This document shows, in pieces, positions 42,158 to 50,956 of a stretch of DNA of 64,000 bases. Within the stretch, counting starts at the first letter, position 1; the number at the start of each line of letters is the position of its first letter. The translations under genes and the position numbers were made by a program. The notes beneath the pieces are model-generated. The model was given only the letters and a program-made list of their open reading frames with translations, had not been told where the DNA came from and ran no database searches. Source of the DNA: Nocardia takedensis NBRC 100417 (lineage in GTDB: Bacteria; Actinomycetota; Actinomycetes; Mycobacteriales; Mycobacteriaceae); the NCBI RefSeq assembly GCF_000308695.1, contig NZ_BAGG01000260.1, forward strand, positions 1 through 64,000, in the 5' to 3' direction.

Positions 42158-43136
42158 CCTCGGCCTCCCCCGCGTTCGGCGCGGCCGCGCGGCGGGTCCG
42201 CAGCAGCGGGTTCAGCACCTCGTTGAGGCTCTCACCGACCAGCGTCATACCGAGCACGACGAGCACGATGGCCGCGCCGGGAAAGACCGCCTCCCACCAG
42301 TAGCCGTTGGACACCGGCCCGATCGCCTTGTTGAGGTCGTAGCCCCATTCGGCCGCCTGGGTGGGTTCGATGCCGAAGCCGAGGAAGCCGAGCCCGGCCA
42401 GGGTCAGGATCGCCTCCGCGCCGTTGAGGGTGACGATGACCGGCAGTGACTGGGTGACGTTGGCCAGCACGTGCCGGAACATGATGCGCGTGGTCGACGC
42501 GCCCGTCACCCGCGCGGCGTCGACGTAGGGTTCGTTCTTCACCGCGACCGTCGCGTTGCGCACCACCCGGAAATACTGCGGCACGAAGATCACCGTGATG
42601 GCCACGGCGGCCGACAGCACGCCGCCGAACGCGCTCGACGCGCCGCCCGCGACGACGATGGAGACCACGATGGCCAGCAGCAGGGTCGGGAAGGCGTACA
42701 TGGCGTCCATGAACACCACGAGCACGCGGTCCAGCCAGCGGCCGACATATCCCGAGACCAGGCCGAGCGGCACGCCGACGAACAGCGAGAGCACCAGGGA
42801 CAGCGCGATCACCAGCAGCGCGGTCCGCGCGCCGAACACCACCCGCGAGAACACGTCCTCCTGGCGCACCGACGTCCCGAACCAGTGCTGCGCCGACGGC
42901 CCCTGATCGGGGATGAAGGCGACGCCGTCCGCGGATTCCTGCGCGAATCCGTAGGGTGCGATGAGTGGCGCGAAGATCGCCACGAGCGCGAAGACCGCGA
43001 TCAGCGCGAGCCCGAATATCAGTGTGGCGCGCTGCAACCCGGAGGTCATCGACATCAGTCGCAGACCGGGGATGCCGCGCCCCCGGACGACGGGCGCGGG
43101 CGGTGCAGCGTCGGTGAGCATTTCGGGGACGGTCAT
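42150..43136 (-). CDS. ABC transporter permease (DppC type)
   Basis: A 328-residue inner-membrane protein with an N-terminal cytosolic leader, one helix (ATLIFGLALIAVFALVAIF), a periplasmic segment with the OppC-type WFGTSVRQEDVFSR, and five more helices. The EAA loop reads EPYVDAARVTGASTTRIMFR. ATG 43136 shares a base with the upstream stop (TGATG) and has a GAGGT ribosome site. Partner of the DppB-type permease. Confidence 0.9.
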   Translation of the reverse strand: MTVPEMLTDAAPPAPVVRGRGIPGLRLMSMTSGLQRATLIFGLALIAVFALVAIFAPLIAPYGFAQESADGVAFIPDQGPSAQHWFGTSVRQEDVFSRVVFGARTALLVIALSLVLSLFVGVPLGLVSGYVGRWLDRVLVVFMDAMYAFPTLLLAIVVSIVVAGGASSAFGGVLSAAVAITVIFVPQYFRVVRNATVAVKNEPYVDAARVTGASTTRIMFRHVLANVTQSLPVIVTLNGAEAILTLAGLGFLGFGIEPTQAAEWGYDLNKAIGPVSNGYWWEAVFPGAAIVLVVLGMTLVGESLNEVLNPLLRTRRAAAPNAGEAEDE

Positions 43137-44248
43137 CAGAACCTCACCCTCGGATCGATCAGGGCGACGAGTGCGTCGACGAGGAAACTCATCACGGCGA
43201 CGACCACGGCGATGAAGGCGACGATGCCCTGCACCGCGATGAAATCGCGGGCCTTGAGGTATTCGGCGAGCTGGAAGCCGAGTCCCTTCCATTCGAAGGT
43301 GGTCTCGGTGAGCACCGCCCCGCCGAGCATCATGGCGATGTACATGCCCATGACCGTGACGATGGGGATCATGGCGTTGCGGGCGGCGTGGCGTCCGGTG
43401 ACCTGCCGCGCGGTGAGCCCGCGCGCCCGCGCGGCGTCGACATAGTCGCTGCGCAGGGTCTGGATCAAGTTGATGCGGACGAGCCGGAGGAAGACGCCCG
43501 CGGTGAGCAGACCGAGCGCCACCGCGGGCAGCACCGCGTGTTTCAGCACGTCGATGAGATATCCGGTGTCACCGTAGAGGATCGCGTCGATGGCCAGGAC
43601 ATTGGTCTTCGGCGAGACGTGCTGGAGCTTCAACTCGACGTTCACGCTGGCTCGTCCCGACACCGGCAGCCAGCCGAGTTTCACCCCGAAAAGCAGTTTC
43701 AGCAGCAGGCCGACGAAGAACACCGGCGCGGCGTAGGCGAGGATGCCGAACAGGCGGATGCCCGCGTCGGCCACCGAATCACGATGTGTCGCCGCGTATC
43801 TGCCGAGCGGGACACCGACCGCGAAGGCCACCAGCAGCGCCCAGAAGACCAGTTCCAGGGTGGCCGCACCGTAGCTGGTGATGACCTCGCTGATCCGCCG
43901 GTGATCCTGCGCGACACCGAAATCGCCGTGCAGCAGCCCCGACAAGTACTCCCGATACTGGGTCAGGATCGGCCGATCCAGTCCGGCGTCGGCCTTGCGG
44001 ATCGCGATCTGCTCCTGGGTCATCCGCCCGCCCATGGCGGCGCTGATCGGGTCGCCGATGACCCGCATGAGAAAGAACACCACCGTGACCAGGATCCAGG
44101 CGGTCACCGGAATCATGAGCAGGCGCACGCCCAGGTAACGCAGCAGTGCGCCGCGCCGCGATTCGCCGCCGCCGAACGCGGGAAGCCCGAACCGCCGGAC
44201 CCTGCTCGGTGTGTCGACCGAGTCGGGTCCGGCGACCTCGGAGGTCAC
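43136..44248 (-). CDS. ABC transporter permease (DppB type)
   Basis: A 370-residue permease with six helices. The first is in YLGVRLLMIPVTAWILVTVV, with the DppB/OppB hallmark FFLMRVIGDP after it. The EAA loop reads SDYVDAARARGLTARQVTGR. A 35-residue N-terminal extension precedes the first helix. GTG 44248 overlaps the solute-binding protein stop (GTGA). Confidence 0.9.
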   Translation of the reverse strand: MTSEVAGPDSVDTPSRVRRFGLPAFGGGESRRGALLRYLGVRLLMIPVTAWILVTVVFFLMRVIGDPISAAMGGRMTQEQIAIRKADAGLDRPILTQYREYLSGLLHGDFGVAQDHRRISEVITSYGAATLELVFWALLVAFAVGVPLGRYAATHRDSVADAGIRLFGILAYAAPVFFVGLLLKLLFGVKLGWLPVSGRASVNVELKLQHVSPKTNVLAIDAILYGDTGYLIDVLKHAVLPAVALGLLTAGVFLRLVRINLIQTLRSDYVDAARARGLTARQVTGRHAARNAMIPIVTVMGMYIAMMLGGAVLTETTFEWKGLGFQLAEYLKARDFIAVQGIVAFIAVVVAVMSFLVDALVALIDPRVRF

Positions 44249-45837
44249 TTGCTCAGCACCGTGTAGCGGAATTTGAAGGACGGATCGAGGGTCTGCTCCA
44301 TCCCCTGCACATCCGCGCCCGCGACACCGATCTGCTTGCCGGACAACAACGGAAGGATCGGCAGGTGGTTCTGCGCGAGGTCACGCTGCACCTGCCGGAT
44401 CAGTTCCAGGCGTTTGGTCTCGTCCGGTTCGGTGGTCTCGGCCGTCAATTGCGCGGTGATGCCGGGATTCTCGAAATGGCTCTGGAGGAAGTTGTTGGGC
44501 GCGAAGAACGGGGTCAGGTAGTTGTCGGCGTCCGGGAAGTCGGGGAACCAGCCGAACTGGAACAGCGGGTAGCCGTCGCGCGCCCGTTCGCGCTGGTAGC
44601 TGACCCATTCGGTGGATTGGAGATTCACCCGGAACAGGCCCGTGCCCTCGAGTTGGGTCTTGATCGCCGCGTATTCCTCCGACGAACTGCCGCCGTAGTG
44701 GTCGGGGTTGTATTGCAGGTTCAGTTCCACCGGCGTGCTCACTCCGGCGTCGGCGAGGAATTTCGCGGCGGCGTCCTTGTTCGAGGCCGCGCCGTAGATG
44801 TCCTTGAACGGTTCGGCCGCACCCGGCATCCCCTGCGGCACCGACGAATACGCGGGCAGATAGGTGTTCTTGTAGACGCCCTGCGCCAGCGCGGGCCGGT
44901 CGATCGAGGAGGCGACGGCCTTGCGCACCGCCAGTTTCTGCTCGGGCGTCCCGCCCGGCATCGTGTTCAGGTTGAACACGATGTAGCGCAACTCGCCGCC
45001 CGGCCCTTCCAGGACCTTCACCTTCTCGCTCGTCCGCAGCGATTCGATGTCGGACGGGGTGAAGGAGCGGTAGCCCGCGTCGATGGCGCCGTTCTGCAGG
45101 TCGAGTTTCAGGTTGTCGGTGGTGGCGTAGTACTTCGCCGAGATGTTCGGCGTCTTCGGGGTGCCGAGAATGCCCACGTAGTCGGGGTTCGCGCGATAGT
45201 CGACCACTTTGTTCTTGTCGTAGGTCGCGATCGTGTACGGGCCGGAATATCCCTTGGCGCGCACGACCTCCTCGTCGGTCATCACCTTGTCCGCCGGATA
45301 GACCTGCTCGTCCACGATGGGACCGGCCTGGGTCGGCAGGATCGCCGGGAAGGTCTGGTCGTTGGCCACCTTCAGGGTGAATGCCACCGTGAGATCGTCC
45401 ACGACGTCGGTCTTGTCGAGGTTGCCGAGCAGCGAGGCGGGTCCGTTCGGGTCGTTGATCCGCAGCATCCGGTCGAAGGAGAACTTGACGCTGGTCGCGG
45501 TCAACGGATTCCCGTTGGCGAATTTCAGGCCGGATTTGAGCTTGCAGGTGTACACGGTGGGTTGGGTGAACTCACACGACTGCGCCGCATCGGGTTTCGG
45601 CGTCGGGTCACCCGGCGCGAAATTCAGCAGATACGAATAGATCTGGGTCTCCACGACCAGGGAACCGTTGTCGTAGGCGGCGACCGGATCCAGCGAGAAG
45701 ATCTTGTCGGTGGTGCCCACCACCAGGCTCGCGCCGCCCTCGTCGTCCCCGGTGCGGCCCGAACCGCACCCCGCGACCGACGATCCGACCAGTGCCACGA
45801 GTCCGATGGCGACCGCGGTCCGTGCAACCCTCATCAT
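44245..45837 (-). CDS. ABC transporter substrate-binding lipoprotein (family 5)
   Basis: A 530-residue exported protein. The signal peptide ends in a lipobox (SSVAGC), so it is anchored to the membrane. The SBP_bac_5 body (about residues 40-520) includes LVVGTTDKIFSLDPVAAYDN and KSGLKFANGNPLTATSVKFS, the typical family-5 start. It captures a peptide, nickel or similar ligand for the permease pair. First gene of the operon; a 390-bp region upstream must contain the promoter. The ligand cannot be told from sequence. Confidence 0.9.
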   Translation of the reverse strand: MMRVARTAVAIGLVALVGSSVAGCGSGRTGDDEGGASLVVGTTDKIFSLDPVAAYDNGSLVVETQIYSYLLNFAPGDPTPKPDAAQSCEFTQPTVYTCKLKSGLKFANGNPLTATSVKFSFDRMLRINDPNGPASLLGNLDKTDVVDDLTVAFTLKVANDQTFPAILPTQAGPIVDEQVYPADKVMTDEEVVRAKGYSGPYTIATYDKNKVVDYRANPDYVGILGTPKTPNISAKYYATTDNLKLDLQNGAIDAGYRSFTPSDIESLRTSEKVKVLEGPGGELRYIVFNLNTMPGGTPEQKLAVRKAVASSIDRPALAQGVYKNTYLPAYSSVPQGMPGAAEPFKDIYGAASNKDAAAKFLADAGVSTPVELNLQYNPDHYGGSSSEEYAAIKTQLEGTGLFRVNLQSTEWVSYQRERARDGYPLFQFGWFPDFPDADNYLTPFFAPNNFLQSHFENPGITAQLTAETTEPDETKRLELIRQVQRDLAQNHLPILPLLSGKQIGVAGADVQGMEQTLDPSFKFRYTVLSK

Positions 45838-46228
45838 CCAGCCCCACTTCTCGAGCGCGCCGCACCGCGTTCTCCTGGATCACAGGGTCCGGCACGGACG
45901 CGGTGAATTCGGTATAGCTGGCGACCGTACCCACGAACCATTTCCGACACGTTGCGTTCCCGAAGAAAATTCACCGCTCGACGCGCCGCTGTCGGCGGTC
46001 GGCGGCACGCGGACGCAACCTGTCGGTCATATGCCCAGGAAGCGGCGCGCGTGTGCCGCTGTGACGTCTCGAGTAGGCCATGGCACAGGTAGGGACTCGG
46101 CCGCCTTCGTACCCGAATCAGCGCGGATCAAACATTCTCGCAGTACCGAGATACGCAGTCGCACAGCAGGTTCGAGTCTTCGGAGGACACCGCGAACCTG
46201 ATAGGGCGGCAGTGCTGCGAGGCGTTGG
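45838..46228. other. Intergenic region upstream of the ABC operon
   Basis: 391 bases with the promoter of the substrate-binding gene. No further gene, tRNA or clear palindrome is seen. Confidence 0.4.
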
Positions 46229-46909
46229 TCACCCCTCCCCCAGACCGAGGTCGCGCCTGGCCAGACCGAGGAAACCATCGAGGAAGTCGGACACGGAACC
46301 CACCATGCCCTCGATAGCGGCGACCAGAGCGGGGCTGTCCGCACGCAGGGTTTCCTCCGAGCCGGGCGAACGCCCGAGGTTGCGCTCGATGAACGGATTC
46401 AGATGCTCGGTGAGGAACGGTCGATACTGATCGGCGCCGAATCGTTCCACGAACGGCATCATCTCGAGATCGCCGACCAGCAGGACACTGAAGGACATCC
46501 GCCACATCGCCAGACCCCTGTCGGTGAGCATCGCGCCCCGGTCGCGGATCTCCTCCCGATCCGGTGGCCGTTGATTCAGTCCCCCTTCCAGCCACGAGAG
46601 TTTTTCGAGATAGCCGAACAGCGAACCGGCGAAATCGGAGTAGACCTTCTGCCGATTCTCACGGATCGCCTGGGCCGTCTCCGCGCTTTCCTTCTGACGC
46701 GCCTCCGTGGTGCTGACATAGATGGCCGCGCCGGCCGAGACGCCGCTGGAAATGATCGCCGCGCACACCGCGGTGGCCAACGCGTAGCGCCCGCCGCGCG
46801 TCGCCGCCCTCAGATCGCGTCGCAGGTCGGCGTTCGTGGGTTCGGATCGTGGCGGTTCACCGCCGGGCGGGTCCGGTTGTCGTCGCGGTTCAGATGTCTC
46901 GGAATCCAT
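46229..46909 (-). CDS. Single-pass membrane protein of unknown function
   Basis: A 226-residue protein. About 45 residues of Pro/Arg-rich cytosolic N terminus lead to one membrane helix (ALATAVCAAIISSGVSAGAA). A helical outer domain follows, starting with a coiled-coil-like stretch (TEARQKESAETAQAIRENRQ). No family is recognised. It stands alone between two intergenic gaps. Confidence 0.6.
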   Translation of the reverse strand: MDSETSEPRRQPDPPGGEPPRSEPTNADLRRDLRAATRGGRYALATAVCAAIISSGVSAGAAIYVSTTEARQKESAETAQAIRENRQKVYSDFAGSLFGYLEKLSWLEGGLNQRPPDREEIRDRGAMLTDRGLAMWRMSFSVLLVGDLEMMPFVERFGADQYRPFLTEHLNPFIERNLGRSPGSEETLRADSPALVAAIEGMVGSVSDFLDGFLGLARRDLGLGEG

Positions 46910-47259
46910 CGGCGCACCGATCGGTCGACTGGAACGGATATCGGCATCGGCGTTCGTTTCGCACTCCGCGTCGGCGCGGGCCCGGAGACGCGGAACCCCC
47001 GTAGCGCCGCCGTCACCTCGCGACCGACTCTCGACGACGACCGTCCTCCGGGGCCGGGAGATACGACGCTAGCCGTATCCGGGACCGCCCGGTGGGGGAT
47101 CGCCTAAAAAATCGCCTGTACCAGCAATGATCTCCCGAACCGCCCGCCGCTTCCCGGCCGTGTCGAGAAGCAGGCGCGGGAGTACGGTGGGATCAGCGGA
47201 TCCGTCGCGGAAGGCGCGGATCGGCGCGGACGAACTCGACGCCGCGCACGTCGGCGACG
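46910..47259. other. Intergenic region without supported gene
   Basis: 350 bases. Open frames here are antisense or composition artefacts. No repeats of note. Confidence 0.35.
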
Positions 47260-47372
47260 GCGCCACCGTCACCGACGTGGCGATCGGCTGGGGATTCCTG
47301 CACCCGGGCCGCTTCGCCCAGGCCTACCGCAAGGCGTACGGACAACCCCCGCACACCACCCTGACCGGCTGA
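47260..47372 (+). pseudogene. AraC family C-terminal fragment
   Basis: The last 35 codons read TVTDVAIGWGFLHPGRFAQA followed by YRKAYGQPPHTTL, the second helix-turn-helix and end of an AraC/XylS activator. The preceding residues in the same frame (from 47127) do not resemble AraC, so only the tail survives. Confidence 0.6.
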
Positions 47373-47396
47373 CAGGTCCGGCGACCCCGACGAGGC

Positions 47397-47966
47397 TCAG
47401 GCCAGCGCGAAAGTCAGCAGCAGGGTCGGCGGGGAGGTCTCGCGCCACCACGAGTAGCCGAACCAGACCCCGGGTGTGATCTCGCGGATCTCGTCGTAGA
47501 TCTGCGGGATCGGCGACAGTTCGTAGTTCAGCACCCAGGTGGGCGCACCGTCGGTGATCGCGGAATCGACGTACACCTGCGCGGGGAACCCTTCGATTCC
47601 CGCACCGGTCACCCGGTTCATCAGATGTCCGCCGTCAGGGCCGGTGTAGAAGGTCTTGCCGCGCCACAACGCCGGAGCGATCGAATGTATCGCGGCGGGA
47701 CTGACCACCCACCCGTCAGTAGCCCCGGTGGGCGAGGCTCCGGGTCCGGCGGCGGCGAAGATCGCGTTCTGCTGGTCGAGCGAACACCGATGGCGCAGGG
47801 AATCCAGGGTCACCGCACTGTCGGCGGGGTCCACCACGCACCCTCGGCCGTGGTCGATCGCGGGAAGCACACCGGAATCGGCCGTCGCGGGCCGCGCCCC
47901 GACGAGAACTGCGGTGGCGAACGCCGAGGCCAGCGCGATGACCAGGCGTGCGGGGGTGATGCTCAT
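47397..47966 (-). CDS. Secreted protein of unknown function
   Basis: A 189-residue protein with a clear signal peptide (RLVIALASAFATAVLVGARP, cleavage near ATA-DS). The mature part has two cysteines (GRGCVVDP, RHRCSLD), likely disulfide-bonded, and aromatic-rich blocks (WRGKTFYTGPDGGHLMN, FGYSWWRE). No family is recognised. ATG 47966 follows AGAGGA. Alone, with no partner genes. Confidence 0.65.
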   Translation of the reverse strand: MSITPARLVIALASAFATAVLVGARPATADSGVLPAIDHGRGCVVDPADSAVTLDSLRHRCSLDQQNAIFAAAGPGASPTGATDGWVVSPAAIHSIAPALWRGKTFYTGPDGGHLMNRVTGAGIEGFPAQVYVDSAITDGAPTWVLNYELSPIPQIYDEIREITPGVWFGYSWWRETSPPTLLLTFALA

Positions 47967-48115
47967 CAATCCTCTTGCGGTATCCGGGCGTGCCGGGAGC
48001 GAACACAGTTGTTCGCCCCGGAACAGCAAACTTCCCCAGCAGTAACCGGCGCAAACGATCTCAAACCGTATCGCGCACACCGGTGTTCCCGGGTCGCGCA
48101 CGCAACCCGGAGGGG

Positions 48116-48913
48116 TCATTCGATGACGGTCATGAAGGTCCACAGGAGTTGTTCGCGGTCGCGGGCGCTGTATTCGCGGTAGCCGTAGGGCTGGTCGACC
48201 GGTTCGTAGACGATGTCCGCGCCTGCGGCGGCAGCGTGGCGGTGGTGCGCGTCCACGTCTTCGACGACGATCGACATGGAGGCGGTGCAGGCGCCGACGG
48301 TGCTCGGTGAGGTCAGTCCGAACTGTTCGGAGACCGCGTGCAGCCAGATGACGCCGTCACCCGCGGTGACCTCGGCGTGGTGCGCGACTCCCTTGTCGTC
48401 GACGGTGACGCGTCCGGGTTCCATGCCGAAGACGGTGGTGAGGTAGTCGTGGGCGGCGGCGACGTCGCGGTAGACCAGGGTCGGGATGCGGCGTTGGATT
48501 CTGCTGTCGAGCATGGCCATGTCCTCCAGGGTGGCGAGCAGATCCCGGGTCGGGATCGTGCGGTGATCGGTGTGGGCGGTGACCATCGAGGTCAGCCGGC
48601 GCCGGAGACGGTGACCGACCGCGAGTCGGTGGTCGAGTTCGGCGGTGTGACGACCGAGGACGGCGAGCAGATCCCAGGACGGATCGTCGAGGGCGGCCGC
48701 CACCTCGTCCAGGTTCAGGCCGAGATCGCGCAACAGGCCGATGCGGTAGAGCCGTTGGACGTCGGCGGGCGCGTACAGCCGGTGACCGCCCCCGCTGCGC
48801 CCGGACGGTGTGAGCAACCCGATCTCGTCGTAGTAGTGCAGGGTGCGCACCGTGAGTCCGGTGGCCGCCGCCACCTCACCCACCTTGACGTATTCGTCTC
48901 CGCCGTTCGTCAC
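48116..48913 (-). CDS. MerR regulator fused to a VOC (glyoxalase) domain
   Basis: A 265-residue protein. Residues 1-75 are a MerR winged helix (KVGEVAAATGLTVRTLHYYD). A coiled coil follows, and residues about 145-265 are a VOC/glyoxalase-bleomycin-resistance fold (VYRDVAAAHDYLTTVFGME, MSIVVEDVDAHHRHAAAAGA). The VOC part probably binds a small ligand as sensor. GTG 48913 lies just where transcription should start from its own promoter, so it is probably leaderless. No target gene is adjacent; autoregulation is likely. Confidence 0.8.
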   Translation of the reverse strand: MTNGGDEYVKVGEVAAATGLTVRTLHYYDEIGLLTPSGRSGGGHRLYAPADVQRLYRIGLLRDLGLNLDEVAAALDDPSWDLLAVLGRHTAELDHRLAVGHRLRRRLTSMVTAHTDHRTIPTRDLLATLEDMAMLDSRIQRRIPTLVYRDVAAAHDYLTTVFGMEPGRVTVDDKGVAHHAEVTAGDGVIWLHAVSEQFGLTSPSTVGACTASMSIVVEDVDAHHRHAAAAGADIVYEPVDQPYGYREYSARDREQLLWTFMTVIE

Positions 48914-48920
48914 GCGGATG

Positions 48921-48951
48921 ACGCTACGACCTCACGCGACGTCAGGTGCAA
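48921..48951 (-). promoter_or_regulatory. MerR-type promoter of the MerR-VOC gene
   Basis: On the minus strand TTGCAC (48946-48951) and TAGCGT (48921-48926) are separated by 19 bp. The spacer contains an inverted repeat of ACCTCACG and CGTCAGGT (48929-48947, one mismatch). The layout is that of promoters activated by MerR proteins. Confidence 0.6.
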
Positions 48952-49449
48952 GGCCCGCGAGCCGCGTGTCCGCCGCGGCGATTCCCACGGCTTCTACCGG
49001 ATCACCCAGTCGGCGCGGCAGTGCCAGGGCGACGGATAGAATTCTGCGCATCACGTAGGTGGCGTCAGGGGGCGGCGCTCCCCACCTACGACCTTCGATC
49101 TCCTCGACGGATCGCCGTTGCACGTGTGGGCGACCGCGCCGGCCTTTGTCGGCCCTGCTGCCGTGCATCCGGGCATATTAGTCGGCAAGACCTGGCAGCC
49201 GGGCAGATCGCCCAGGATGACGAACCCACCTGCCGCAAACAGGGAGGTCTATACAGTCGCGAGGATGACTGGCACGTCGACATTCGTATTATCGAGATTT
49301 ATAGCAGTGTGTTCTCACAGCAAATTGGCAGACCATACCATTCTGCTATAAACATTGGCATTCATCGCGCAACATCGGAATTCATCCTCGAAATCACCAG
49401 GACAAGATGACCGGAAGCTCAACGTGCTGATGTCCAGGGGGTGTGAACT
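48952..49449. other. Gene-poor region with AT-rich patch
   Basis: About 500 bases without a supported gene. Nine-base arms CGTAGGTGG / CCACCTACG (49054-49062, 49082-49090) can pair. From about 49250 to 49400 the sequence is markedly richer in A+T than the rest of the window, suggesting foreign or non-coding DNA. Confidence 0.45.
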
Positions 49450-49480
49450 GGATTCGGCTCGCAGGTCACGAGCCGAATCC
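49450..49480 (-). terminator. Hairpin terminator after the small peptide gene
   Basis: Twelve-base arms (49450-49461, 49469-49480) are perfectly complementary around seven bases, and lie seven bases beyond the stop of the 31-codon ORF. Supports that ORF being a transcribed unit. Confidence 0.65.
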
Positions 49481-49487
49481 GCTTGCG

Positions 49488-49583
49488 TCACCAGCCCGAG
49501 CCGGAACCACCTGATCCGGTGTTCGCGACGACGGTTCCGATGACCATCTGCGCGAGCCCGGCGATCAGAGCAAGAAATTCCAC
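49488..49583 (-). CDS. Probable 31-residue membrane peptide
   Basis: A GTG-started ORF with GGAGGA just upstream encodes a peptide with a hydrophobic helix (FLALIAGLAQMVIGTVVA) and a Gly/Ser tail ending in Trp. The pattern of a short membrane helix with a flexible tail recalls small membrane peptides and pore-formers of mycolate-containing bacteria, but no family is recognised. A perfect hairpin terminator directly follows, and an AT-rich promoter-like stretch precedes. It is too short for standard gene callers. Confidence 0.55.
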   Translation of the reverse strand: MEFLALIAGLAQMVIGTVVANTGSGGSGSGW

Positions 49584-49717
49584 GGTGTCCTCCGACTTTC
49601 TCAGCGCCGACTGTCCGGCGTAGCGGTGACCATAACGCAACTTCCGTCTGAAAGAAAGGTTCTTCGTACTTTTGGTAACAGACAAACTTTCGAGTCGGGG
49701 CGGAGGTCTCGGCCGGG

Positions 49718-49751
49718 CTGTCTCCCGCACCGCGGACGGTGCGGGAGACAG
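49718..49751 (-). terminator. Hairpin terminator after the DUF305 gene
   Basis: Fourteen-base perfect arms (49718-49731, 49738-49751) around six bases, 29 bases beyond the DUF305 stop at 49780. Confidence 0.7.
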
Positions 49752-49779
49752 GGTTACGGTGATTCGAGCCGAGCGGGGA

Positions 49780-50409
49780 TCAGCCGTCCAGCAACCCGCG
49801 CATCTCGGTGATCTCGGCCCGCTGGGCGTCGATGATGTGTTGCGCCAACGCCTTCGCCTCGGCGTTCGCGCCGCGGTCGAGTTCGGTGCGCGCCATGTCG
49901 ACCGCGCCTTCGTGGTGCTCGATCATTCCGGTCAGCCACAGTCGGTCGAACTCCGCGCCGCGGGCGGCCTCCATCCGATTCATCTGCTCCGCGTTCATCA
50001 TTCCGGGCATCGGCACGTCGGGGGCGTGACCCATCCCCGCGTGGTCGGCGGCAGTCGGCGGGACGCGAGCACCCCACGCGCGCAGCCAGGCGGTCATGGT
50101 GTCGATCTCCGGTTCCTGGGCGGCCTGGATTCGGGCGGCCAGGTCCAGCACCCTCGGGTCGGTCGAGCGCGACGCAACGAGTGCCGCCATCTCCACCGCT
50201 TGGCGATGGTGCGGGATCATCTCCTGGGCGAAGGCGACGTCGGCGTCGTTGTGCACGCTCGCCGTCGGGCCGCCGGTGGAGGACACGGACGAGGACGGCG
50301 CCGACGAGGACACCGGCGAGGTGGTCCCCGAGTCGTCGGCGCATCCGGCGACGAGCACCGCCGAAGTCAGCACGATCAGCGCACCTGGAACAAGGCTCCT
50401 ACGGGACAT
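49780..50409 (-). CDS. DUF305 lipoprotein
   Basis: A 209-residue exported lipoprotein with a lipobox (VLVAGC), a Ser-rich linker and two DUF305 repeats (ferritin-like four-helix fold). The repeats carry EMIPHHRQAVEMA and GMIEHHEGAVDMA, with His pairs suited to metal binding, plus a Met/His-rich link (HAGMGHAPDVPMPGMM). DUF305 proteins occur with copper-handling genes. The DUF6153 gene lies upstream on the same strand. ATG 50409 gives a normal signal peptide; a longer frame upstream is unlikely. Confidence 0.85.
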   Translation of the reverse strand: MSRRSLVPGALIVLTSAVLVAGCADDSGTTSPVSSSAPSSSVSSTGGPTASVHNDADVAFAQEMIPHHRQAVEMAALVASRSTDPRVLDLAARIQAAQEPEIDTMTAWLRAWGARVPPTAADHAGMGHAPDVPMPGMMNAEQMNRMEAARGAEFDRLWLTGMIEHHEGAVDMARTELDRGANAEAKALAQHIIDAQRAEITEMRGLLDG

Positions 50410-50497
50410 GAGTGAACTCCTGGGTTTCTGAGGTATCGAAAAAGGCAGAACGAACCGACGCCGCGCCCCGGAATGCACCGGGACCGGCGGGCGTCCA

Positions 50498-50956
50498 TCA
50501 CTGCCGCAACACGCACAGAACTGCCAAGCGACGCAGCGTCGGCGTCGGCGGATCACGCCCGAACCCCCGGGCGCACCTTCGACGCCACACCATCGCGCGC
50601 TCGTCGGGAAACCGCCAGGCCACCGCGAACACCAGCAGTATCAGGCCGGTGACGGCGGCCAAGATCGCCAGGCACAGGTGCAGCAGGTCGTGGCCCGCAC
50701 CGTGCCCGCCCGGCTGCCGATCGACCACCGACGACGCGGCGACCGGGGATTCGGCAGGGGGCATCTCGACCCGGGAGACTTCGCAGCAACCGTCGCCGTG
50801 TCCCTTCTGCGCGGAATGCTCGGAGCCGGGGATGTGGTGCATGCCGAGGACGGCCACCGCCAAGGTGGCCAACAGCAAGGAACGCAGCAGCGTTCCGACA
50901 CCGCCGGACAGCACACGACCGAGGTTAGCAGCGGCCGTCCGGCTACCGGTCCGCAC
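50498..50956 (-). CDS. DUF6153 family membrane protein
   Basis: A 152-residue protein with a first membrane segment ending in VAVLGMHHI, a Cys/His-containing outer part (KGHGDGCCEVSR, GHDLLHLCLA) and a second membrane segment (LAILAAVTGLILLVFAVAW). The C-terminal Cys near LAVLCVLRQ is typical of the family. It lies upstream of DUF305 in the same direction, a pairing seen in actinobacteria. A role in metal handling is suggested by the His/Cys content but is not shown. Confidence 0.7.
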   Translation of the reverse strand: MRTGSRTAAANLGRVLSGGVGTLLRSLLLATLAVAVLGMHHIPGSEHSAQKGHGDGCCEVSRVEMPPAESPVAASSVVDRQPGGHGAGHDLLHLCLAILAAVTGLILLVFAVAWRFPDERAMVWRRRCARGFGRDPPTPTLRRLAVLCVLRQ

